Of a stretch of DNA of 64,000 nucleotides, positions 57,597-64,000 are shown piece by piece. Each line of letters opens with the position of its first letter. Position 1 is the first letter of the stretch. The notes below the pieces were generated by a model. It made no database searches and had not been told where the DNA came from. It saw nothing but the letters and a program-made list of their open reading frames with translations. The stretch spans positions 186,001 through 250,000 of the forward strand of contig NZ_AJYA01000002.1 of assembly GCF_000265075.1 (NCBI RefSeq). The letters run 5' to 3'. The position numbers and the translations under genes are program-made. The stretch comes from Nitritalea halalkaliphila LW7 (GTDB taxonomy: Bacteria; Bacteroidota; Bacteroidia; Cytophagales; Cyclobacteriaceae).

Positions 57597-58271
57597 TCAG
57601 TCCGCAGTTCCGGCACCAGGAAACCCTAACAGGAGATTCGGATCAGGGCCATTCGCCGCAAAACGCGGCCAGTCCTTTCGCGCACAAACGCCCGGAAAAT
57701 CCCCTACATGGCCCAGTAGGTCCCACATCAACTGAAAGTGGAGATGCGGAGGCCAGTCACCATTTTCAGGATAAGGGCCGATGGTACCGATGCGCTGCCC
57801 CTTCGCGATCGCGGCGCCTACCGTATACTGCTGGAGGTCCTCTAGGGCTAGATGCCCATACAGGCTGTAGAGCGTTTTTTCGCCCATAGGATGTGCCAGC
57901 AGCAGGGTAGGCCCATAATTTCCAAAGCCTGCATTATCCTGAAAGCTGTGGATGTAGCCCTCCAGTGGTGCGAAAATCGGGCTGCCCGCCTCCGTCCACA
58001 GGTCTACGCCCATGTGAATGTCCCGAAAATCCTGGTCTGCGGTGGCGAAAACGCTCGAGCGCTGGTAAACCGCACGATGCTCCCCATATCCTCCAAAACC
58101 AATTTTCCCCCCACAAGCGGCCTGAATAAACGCTGTGAAGGCAGCTGTATCCTCGAGCGGCACCTCTTGTAGCTGCGAATTCGTAGGCGAAAGATCGAGG
58201 GGGCAGGTATTGGCAAGGGTCAGCGGAAAGCCTAAAACCGGAAAAGCGCTGTCTGAGGAAAGTGGCAACAT
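57597..58271 (-). CDS. M23 family metallopeptidase (LytM domain)
   Basis: About 224 residues from ATG 58271 (MLPLSSDSAFPVLGFPLT). Zinc ligands are His and Asp in RDIHMGVDLWTEAGSP and the last His pair in WPPHLHFQLMWDLLG; YSLYGHLA supplies the other conserved His. No convincing signal peptide is visible with this start, so export is uncertain. It probably cuts peptidoglycan cross-links, or may have another substrate. It is convergent with coaX. Confidence 0.82.
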   Translation of the reverse strand: MLPLSSDSAFPVLGFPLTLANTCPLDLSPTNSQLQEVPLEDTAAFTAFIQAACGGKIGFGGYGEHRAVYQRSSVFATADQDFRDIHMGVDLWTEAGSPIFAPLEGYIHSFQDNAGFGNYGPTLLLAHPMGEKTLYSLYGHLALEDLQQYTVGAAIAKGQRIGTIGPYPENGDWPPHLHFQLMWDLLGHVGDFPGVCARKDWPRFAANGPDPNLLLGFPGAGTAD

Positions 58272-58340
58272 ACGTCGTAGGGTTGTTTTTTGCGCCGAGG
58301 GCGCAATTAGAACCCTCAAAAATAGTAGGAATCCCTTGGT

Positions 58341-58371
58341 TTTGGCTATTTTTACTTGAAAAATACCTTTG
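58341..58371 (+). promoter_or_regulatory. Promoter of the threonine dehydratase-like gene (leaderless)
   Basis: TTTG (58341-58344), 19 bases, TACCTTTG (58364-58371). The -7 element ends 2 bases before ATG 58374, so the RNA start would fall on or next to the start codon. Confidence 0.6.
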
Positions 58372-58373
58372 TT

Positions 58374-59336
58374 ATGCCCGATTTACTCGCTGTCCCGACG
58401 TTGTCTTCTATTCAGGAAGCTGCCGATCGCATTCAAGACCTAGTGCACCGCACACCGCTTTTGCAGTCCACCTCCTTAAACGCTTTGAGCGGCGCGGACC
58501 TGTATTTTAAATGCGAAAATTTTCAGCGCGTGGGGGCTTTTAAGGCACGCGGTGCAGCGAATGCGGTGCTCAAGCTTTCCGAGGAAATGCGCCAGAAAGG
58601 GGTGGCCACGCATTCCAGTGGGAATCATGCGGCAGCACTGGCGCGAGCAGCAGGTAGTGTCGGCATTCCCGCATATATCGTCATGCCTACTTCTGCGCCT
58701 GAAATCAAAAAGAAGGCGGTGAAGGCCTATGGGGGGGAGATAATTTTCTGCGCACCCACGCTCGAGGCACGCGAAAGTACCCTGCAGGAGGTTGTGGAGC
58801 GCACAGGAGCCACCTTTATTCCGCCCTACGATCATCCCGACGTGGTCGAAGGCCAGGGAACCTGCGCCCTGGAAATGTGGGAGCAAGAAGGAGGTTTTGA
58901 TACCATCGTTTGTCCTGTGGGAGGTGGTGGCCTCCTCGGCGGCACGGCGATCGTGAGCAAGGCGCTACGTCCAGAGGTGCGTGTCATTGCAGCGGAGCCA
59001 GCAGGGGCGGACGATGCCTTTCGCTCCTTTCAGGCGAAAGAACGTATCCCCATGGTAGGACCGAACACGCTTGCAGATGGCTTACTCACCTCTCTGGGAG
59101 AGCTCAATTTTCAGCTGCTCTTAACGCATGTGGACGATGTGCTCACCGTGACAGACGCGCAAATCATCCAAGCGATGCGTCTCATTTACGAGCGCCTAAA
59201 GATCGTCGTAGAGCCGAGCTGTGCTGTTCCTTTAGCGGCTATTTTACGTTATCCCGAGCGATTTAAGGGCCAAAAGATCGGCATCATCCTCTCAGGCGGG
59301 AACGTGGATCTGGACAAGCTCCCTTTTCGGCTCTAA
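58374..59336 (+). CDS. PLP-dependent threonine/serine dehydratase or serine racemase
   Basis: 320 residues from ATG 58374; an in-frame ATG at 58356 would lie upstream of the likely promoter. Fold type II PLP enzyme: the Schiff-base lysine is in FQRVGAFKARGAANAV (about residue 52), the substrate loop is SSGNHAAALARAA and the phosphate loop is VGGGGLLGG. There is no C-terminal ACT domain, so it resembles the catabolic dehydratase/serine racemase branch and not biosynthetic IlvA. Confidence 0.87.
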   Translation: MPDLLAVPTLSSIQEAADRIQDLVHRTPLLQSTSLNALSGADLYFKCENFQRVGAFKARGAANAVLKLSEEMRQKGVATHSSGNHAAALARAAGSVGIPAYIVMPTSAPEIKKKAVKAYGGEIIFCAPTLEARESTLQEVVERTGATFIPPYDHPDVVEGQGTCALEMWEQEGGFDTIVCPVGGGGLLGGTAIVSKALRPEVRVIAAEPAGADDAFRSFQAKERIPMVGPNTLADGLLTSLGELNFQLLLTHVDDVLTVTDAQIIQAMRLIYERLKIVVEPSCAVPLAAILRYPERFKGQKIGIILSGGNVDLDKLPFRL

Positions 59337-60772
59337 AAGTGATAATTCATGACGATGTTGTAATTCATCATGTTGACCTTATTAAAAACGAAAATGGGGT
59401 TCTCATACGTTTCTCCCACGGCGATTTTGCCCACGACCAGAACGCGTGCCTCCAGCCCATCGAGGACGTTCGAAAAGGTGTAGCCGATATCCGTATTTAT
59501 CTGGACATAGGAAGGAACGCCATACTTGTTCAAGGCGGGCTTTTTTACGTCGGGCAGGCTGAAGTAGCCTGCGGCAAAGGCTACCTCCGTGCGCTGCTTG
59601 GGGAATTTGTAGTCCACCTTACTCATGATCGCATGCACATCTCCGAAGCCCTCGTTCCGCTCGCGTGGCATAAAGGTAAAGAAAGGTTCACGCCCCCATT
59701 CTCGCGGCATCAGGTAGCGGCCATGTGCCGTGATGCGGTTATAATTTAAGGTTGCACTAATACGATTTTGGCGCAAGCCGACACGCCCTCCGAAGGTATT
59801 CGCCTGGCCTCCACGCGGGAAGTACGTTTTCTGTTGGTCAGGATTCCCCCCATCGTTTACTGCATCTTGACGCAGCCCTTGGAACCCAAGGATAAGGTCG
59901 GTCTGGGTGTCTATGGGGATGCGTCCATCGAGCTGTACCATGGCGGTATTAAATACATTATCGGTATATTTATTCCAGATACTGATTACCCAGCTAGGGG
60001 AGATCCGGCGGTTAATACCCAGCATGGCGACCCCCCGGCTGCTAACATTTCCGGAGTACTGGGCAGGGCCCCCATCGGGATTTACACCAGCGCCATAGGC
60101 ACCGATGGATTCTGCCACTGAAAACCAGCGTGTCGTAGCGCGCGGCGTTACCCGGTAAATCCAACCGCCCTCCACGCCTGCACGTCCCAGAAAGCCGCGA
60201 TTTCGGTACCAAAGCCCGTCTACTCCCGTCGGGCGCATGCGTCCATCTTGTAAGTTGATAAAGGGGGTGTTAATCAGCTGCTTACCAAACGTGATCGTAT
60301 GGCCATTTTTTACGTATTTCAGGTGAAATTCTTCCAAGCGCTCGATAGAGCCTCTATTGCCGGGATTTTGAACATCGAAAAGAGCTACTTCGTAGCGGTT
60401 TCTACCCCCAGAGATAGGATCCCGGGCTGCCAGATCAGAGGAGAACACGTTAAAGATATAAAAGCCACTCACCGCGAGGCGGAAGCCATGAAAGGAAGAA
60501 GATTCGTAGCGCAAGCCACCTCCAGTGGCTAGGGCGTAGGAGTTCATTAGATCTCCCTCGTTCGTAGTAGCGATAAACATGGAGCGAAAGGCCACCTCCG
60601 TACGCCCCTGCTGCAGGGCATAGAGTAGGGAGCTCGTATCTTTCGCCACCGTCTCTCGCCCACGCCAGAGATTAGGCTCCTGCTGAAGCTCCTGGTGCTG
60701 CGCAAATAGCGCCGACTCCGTCAAGAAAAAGCCCACCACCAGCAGGCTAAAGCGGATTATTCGCTGAAACAT
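59333..60772 (-). CDS. Outer-membrane porin-like beta-barrel (OprD-like)
   Basis: About 479 residues from ATG 60772, intact. Signal peptide (FSLLVVGFFLTESALFAQ), then alternating amphipathic strands throughout (LRYESSSFHGFRLAVSGFYIFN, VWYRNRGF-type turns) and a C-terminal aromatic residue (MNYNIVMNYHF), typical of outer-membrane barrels. HTITFGKQLINTPFINLQDGRM resembles the OprD/OprB-type porin signature. It follows the SoxB-like phosphatase gene, so it may let in phosphate esters or nucleotides. Confidence 0.7.
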   Translation of the reverse strand: MFQRIIRFSLLVVGFFLTESALFAQHQELQQEPNLWRGRETVAKDTSSLLYALQQGRTEVAFRSMFIATTNEGDLMNSYALATGGGLRYESSSFHGFRLAVSGFYIFNVFSSDLAARDPISGGRNRYEVALFDVQNPGNRGSIERLEEFHLKYVKNGHTITFGKQLINTPFINLQDGRMRPTGVDGLWYRNRGFLGRAGVEGGWIYRVTPRATTRWFSVAESIGAYGAGVNPDGGPAQYSGNVSSRGVAMLGINRRISPSWVISIWNKYTDNVFNTAMVQLDGRIPIDTQTDLILGFQGLRQDAVNDGGNPDQQKTYFPRGGQANTFGGRVGLRQNRISATLNYNRITAHGRYLMPREWGREPFFTFMPRERNEGFGDVHAIMSKVDYKFPKQRTEVAFAAGYFSLPDVKKPALNKYGVPSYVQINTDIGYTFSNVLDGLEARVLVVGKIAVGETYENPIFVFNKVNMMNYNIVMNYHF

Positions 60773-60783
60773 CGTAGGCATAA

Positions 60784-60830
60784 AAAGGGAAAGAAAGCCG
60801 ACACCCCCACAGAAGAGGTGCCAGCGCTAA
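60784..60830 (-). terminator. Hairpin between the metallophosphatase and porin genes
   Basis: On the minus strand GCTGGCACC pairs with GGTGTCGGC (two wobble pairs), followed by TTTCTTTCCC. It may end or attenuate transcription into the porin gene. Confidence 0.5.
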
Positions 60831-60832
60831 AC

Positions 60833-62509
60833 TTATCGGAAGGTATATGGAACTCCTGAAACCTGCGTGAGCAAGGTCTGCGGAGCATCTAAGGCTTTCG
60901 CACTTTCGCGAAGTTTCGGCGTAACTGGGGAATGCTCCTCCAAGTAGCTGATCAGCGCCTCGTGCAGCGTAAAGGGCTTGTTTTCTGAATTTTTCACACC
61001 ATCTAAGCGGCATAAAACATCTTCAGGGTCTCCATCGCGCTCGCAGGCCGTCACCGTATAGGTCTTGTTAAGCTCTAGTGGCTTGCCTTTCACATGGATA
61101 GACTGTACGCGCTCACCTTCTTTGCCGAAGGCGTTAAAGGTGATATCCATCCCTTTAAATTTAATGACCCAGCCACCGAAGCGCTTGCTCGCCTCCTCTG
61201 CGAAGACATTATTCAATTCCTTTTCCAGCCATACTTTAATTTGTGAGCCGGTAACTTCTCCTTTTCGAATCACACTATCCACGGGGAGCATATCGAATAT
61301 ATAGCCAGCCGTAATCGGGATATTGCCTGTTTCATCTGGAGTGGCCCTCGGCGGGCAAAAGCGGAATCCATTCGACAGGACGATATCCACATCGGGTACT
61401 TTCCAGCTGATGGCGTCTAGGATCATGGTATCGATCGTATTTTCGATCACGAAATAGCGGTAGAGCGGAACAGTACTATAGCCGACCACGCGGTTAATGT
61501 CTTGTTCGTAGGCGGCCTCATTTTCTCGGATGATCGCTTGCACACGCTCTGAAGCAGGGTATTTTTCTACATCTACTTCCACCAGCTCGTAAGCATCTTC
61601 GATCACTTTTCCATCTTGAATCGTGATTTCTAACTTGCCGACGAAGCTTCCGAAAGCTCCTGGCTCTACTACTTTGGCATATTTCCGCTGAATCGGCACG
61701 CGCACACGCTCATGGGTGTCACCTCCTAAAATATAATCGATGCCTTCACATGCGGGCATATCTGCCAGAGCAAGCTGCTGCGAAAGCCCTAGGTGCGCGA
61801 TGATGGCTACGAAAGCACATCCTTCTTGCTTTTTCAGTACATCAGCATAATGGGCTAAGTTATGCTCTGGCGGGGTATAAATAATGCCTTTACTGTAGTT
61901 CGGAGACTGTCTTTTCGGAACTAAGTGATCCGTATAGCCTAAAAATCCGATTTTTACACCGTTAATGTGCCAAATATAATAAGGAGGAAAGACGAGCTCC
62001 CCACGTGAGCCATCGGGCGCCTCATGGTACATATTGGCACATACCTTCGGGGCATTCAGCGCACCCAGAAGCCGCTGCATGGCTTCTTTATAATACACCA
62101 CTTCCCAGTTGCCGGGTAGGTATAAGTCATAATCCAGCGCATTCAGGATGGGCACCATGGCTTCTCCTGTGGTTTTTACAGAAAGCTTGGAGCCCTGAAA
62201 CATATCCCCCGTGTCGATGATGAGTGCATCATCTGCGTCTGCTTTTAGCTGCTTTAATGCGGTATCCAGGTGCGCATACCCACCCGTTTTACGGAAGACC
62301 ATCTGTTCATTTTCCCAGAACATCTCATCGTGAGGGTGAATCTGGCAGTGGACATCTGTGGTCTGCAGAAGGGTAAGTTTAAAAGGTTTCTTCGGATCTT
62401 TCGGCGCGGCAGTAGCCGTTTTTGCCATGCCCGTTCCTAAGGTGATAAAACCGGATCCGGCACTGATGACACCTAATTTCTTAAGAAAATCTCGCTTTGA
62501 ATACTTCAT
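60833..62509 (-). CDS. Calcineurin-type metallophosphatase / 5'-nucleotidase, SoxB/UshA-like
   Basis: 558 intact residues. The N-terminus KYSKRDFLKKLGVISAGSG resembles a twin-arginine signal but has Lys-Arg in place of Arg-Arg. The two-metal domain follows: TTDVHCQIHPHDE, DTGDMFQGSKLS, LPGNWEVVYYKE (Trp where UshA has GNHE), IIAHLGLS and ILGGDTHERV. The C-terminal 5'-nucleotidase domain has NGFRFCPPR and AGYIFDMLPVDS. The GNWE form recalls SoxB thiosulfohydrolases, but no other sox gene is present. A nucleotide or phosphoester hydrolase in the periplasm is the safer call. Confidence 0.82.
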   Translation of the reverse strand: MKYSKRDFLKKLGVISAGSGFITLGTGMAKTATAAPKDPKKPFKLTLLQTTDVHCQIHPHDEMFWENEQMVFRKTGGYAHLDTALKQLKADADDALIIDTGDMFQGSKLSVKTTGEAMVPILNALDYDLYLPGNWEVVYYKEAMQRLLGALNAPKVCANMYHEAPDGSRGELVFPPYYIWHINGVKIGFLGYTDHLVPKRQSPNYSKGIIYTPPEHNLAHYADVLKKQEGCAFVAIIAHLGLSQQLALADMPACEGIDYILGGDTHERVRVPIQRKYAKVVEPGAFGSFVGKLEITIQDGKVIEDAYELVEVDVEKYPASERVQAIIRENEAAYEQDINRVVGYSTVPLYRYFVIENTIDTMILDAISWKVPDVDIVLSNGFRFCPPRATPDETGNIPITAGYIFDMLPVDSVIRKGEVTGSQIKVWLEKELNNVFAEEASKRFGGWVIKFKGMDITFNAFGKEGERVQSIHVKGKPLELNKTYTVTACERDGDPEDVLCRLDGVKNSENKPFTLHEALISYLEEHSPVTPKLRESAKALDAPQTLLTQVSGVPYTFR

Positions 62510-62730
62510 TTTTGTGCTACGCTTTCGTGTTCTGAGAATGAAAAAACGGGGGAGGAGACCATTTCAACCTTGATTTTGTTCAAATAGAATTCCCCAATTT
62601 TTATAAAGGTCTTCTTTTTGATGACAGAAATCAGTAACAAATGTCACAAGTGGCCCCAGAACCCTCTTTATAAGGCCGCACAGGGCATTTTTCTAGCCTG
62701 AAAGGGGGTGTGAAAGGAATGCTTTAACAA

Positions 62731-62763
62731 TTTGCGAAAAACAAGGGTTAAATGGTAACTTTG
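62731..62763 (+). promoter_or_regulatory. uvrA promoter (near-leaderless)
   Basis: TTTG (62731-62734), 21 bases, TAACTTTG (62756-62763). The ATG is at 62770, so only a few bases at most of leader are predicted. Confidence 0.7.
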
Positions 62764-62769
62764 TATCTC

Positions 62770-64000
62770 ATGAAAGTAGCTGAATCTAAGGAAAAAGTCG
62801 CCATCGAGTCGTTAGATCCGAAGGCCTTTATCATCATAAAAAATGCCCGTGTTAATAATTTAAAGGGGGTAGATGTAGCCATTCCTCGTAATAAACTCGT
62901 GGTAATCACGGGCTTATCGGGCTCAGGCAAGTCCTCACTGGCTTTCGACACGCTCTTTGCCGAAGGCCAAAGGATGTACGTGGAAAGCCTAAGCTCCTAT
63001 GCGCGACAGTTTCTCGGGCGGATGGAGAAGCCCGATGTAGAATACATTAAAGGAGTGTCTCCCGCCATCGCCATCCAACAAAAGGTAAACACGCGAAATC
63101 CGCGCTCCACGGTGGGCACGACCACGGAGATTTATGATTACCTCAAGCTACTTTTCAGTCGCGTGGGTAAGACCTACTCTCCCGTGAGTGGGGAGGAGGT
63201 GAAGCGCCACACGGTATCGGATGTAGTCGATTATATGTTTGGGCTCGGGGATGGGACGCGCCTAATGCTGACCTGTCCGCTGCGGATCGCCGAAGATAGA
63301 ACTCTCGCCCAGGAGCTGGAACTGCTGCTGCAGAAAGGGTACACCCGGATTTTAGTTGATGGGGAAGTGGCCTTTGTCGAGGAGCTGGTCGGGCAGAAAA
63401 AATTACCGAAAGGGGAGTATGAAATTCTCATCGATCGTGCGGTAATTCAGACTGGTGACGAGGACTTACAGTTTCGGCTGGCGGACTCCGTCCAGACGGC
63501 CTTCTTCGAGGGGCATGGCGACTGTAAGGTGATCGCCCCAGAGCTGGGCGTGCAGACCTTCTCGGACCGGTTTGAGTTAGATGCTATCAGCTTCGAGGTG
63601 CCTTCTGTGAATTTTTTCAGCTTTAATAATCCCTATGGCGCCTGCAAAACCTGCGAGGGGTTTGGCTCTGTATTGGGTATCGACCCGGATCTGGTTTTTC
63701 CTGACAAGAGTCTTTCTGTGTATGAGGGGGCCATTGCGCCCTGGCGCGGAGAGACGATGAGCAAGTGGCTAAAACCGCTGCTCAAGTCGGGTATCGAGTT
63801 CGATTTCCCGATTCATCGTCCCTATGAGGAGCTGGACGACTGGCATAAGGAGGTTCTTTGGAAAGGGAATCGCTACTTTAAGGGCTTGGATGCTTTCTTC
63901 GAGGAGCTGAGCAGCCGCACCCATCAAATTCAGTATCGTGTACTCCTCTCCCGTTTTCGCGGGCGTACCACCTGTCCGGACTGTAGGGGGACGCGCTTGC
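62770..64000 (+). CDS. uvrA: UvrABC excision nuclease subunit A (N-terminal part, cut by window end)
   Basis: DNA-damage recognition ATPase of nucleotide-excision repair. 410 codons are open to the window end. Visible are [22 protein letters not shown], Walker [43 protein letters not shown] with the following [20 protein letters not shown], the first zinc Cys pair in [13 protein letters not shown], and the second pair beginning in [14 protein letters not shown]. No frameshift in this part. Confidence 0.96.
   Translation, partial: MKVAESKEKVAIESLDPKAFIIIKNARVNNLKGVDVAIPRNKLVVITGLSGSGKSSLAFDTLFAEGQRMYVESLSSYARQFLGRMEKPDVEYIKGVSPAIAIQQKVNTRNPRSTVGTTTEIYDYLKLLFSRVGKTYSPVSGEEVKRHTVSDVVDYMFGLGDGTRLMLTCPLRIAEDRTLAQELELLLQKGYTRILVDGEVAFVEELVGQKKLPKGEYEILIDRAVIQTGDEDLQFRLADSVQTAFFEGHGDCKVIAPELGVQTFSDRFELDAISFEVPSVNFFSFNNPYGACKTCEGFGSVLGIDPDLVFPDKSLSVYEGAIAPWRGETMSKWLKPLLKSGIEFDFPIHRPYEELDDWHKEVLWKGNRYFKGLDAFFEELSSRTHQIQYRVLLSRFRGRTTCPDCRGTRL

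Noticed and set aside
57576-57735. C-terminal extension of coaX
   Set aside because: The added residues are low-complexity antisense of the convergent M23 gene; one extra A in the A8 run gives a stop at the normal family end.

Overview
The window looks like chromosomal DNA of a member of the Bacteroidota, probably Cytophagales-like (the order is a guess). Four things support the phylum: type IX secretion (T9SS) cargo with PorP/SprF and OmpA partners, TonB receptors with an N-terminal carboxypeptidase-regulatory domain, promoters of the TTTG-N19-21-TAnnTTTG type, and start codons that mostly lack a Shine-Dalgarno sequence. It is dense core-genome sequence. I see no prophage, insertion sequence, CRISPR array, rRNA or tRNA.

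Layout. 0-9.7 kb: glutamate dehydrogenase, phosphatidylserine decarboxylase, an HNH-like orphan, an AEC transporter, an FAD/NAD(P)-binding protein, a DPP-IV peptidase and Ddl. 9.8-16.1 kb (minus): a T9SS type-B cargo protein, PorP/SprF and a PorE-like OmpA protein. 16.3-20.3 kb: metK, purM and a neutral-ceramidase-like protein. 20.3-23.8 kb (minus): a lipid-linked sugar operon (GT39, GT2, flippase-like). 23.8-25.5 kb (minus): rpsU, xerC and hpf, with a perfect Shine-Dalgarno in front of rpsU. 25.8-27.5 kb: atpD and atpC. 27.9-35.2 kb (plus): a complete heme-uptake locus (HmuT, U, V, S, a TonB receptor, HmuY) with a shared palindrome at two places. 35.3-37.3 kb: a galactokinase remnant, a C40 peptidase lipoprotein and a TPR lipoprotein. 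37.3-42.5 kb (minus): leucine dehydrogenase, nusB, ytxH, a DUF1573 protein, yajC, cdaR-like and coaE. 42.6-50.3 kb (plus): an MsbA-type ABC exporter, a DUF1569 protein, ileS, lspA, pnuC and a NadR-like kinase. 50.3-53 kb: a TPP riboswitch and the TonB receptor it controls. 53-55.4 kb: AT-richer secreted proteins of unknown function. 55.4-62.5 kb: SDR, GNAT, coaX, an M23 peptidase, a threonine-dehydratase-like enzyme, a porin and a SoxB/UshA-like phosphatase. The window ends inside uvrA.

Sequence quality. At least nineteen genes are split by one-base indels, nearly all one base missing from a short homopolymer. Broken genes include ileS, metK, nusB, psd and coaX. In each case restoring one base per lesion gives a full-length family member in a consistent reading frame, so I read these as sequencing or assembly errors, not pseudogenes. 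Each is annotated as one CDS with the lesion position given.

The most interesting signals are the SD-bearing rpsU leader in an otherwise SD-poor region, the palindrome shared by the two parts of the heme locus (one copy overlaps a promoter), the TPP-riboswitch receptor next to a PnuC/NadR-like pair, two promoters that predict leaderless mRNAs, and the galactokinase remnant.
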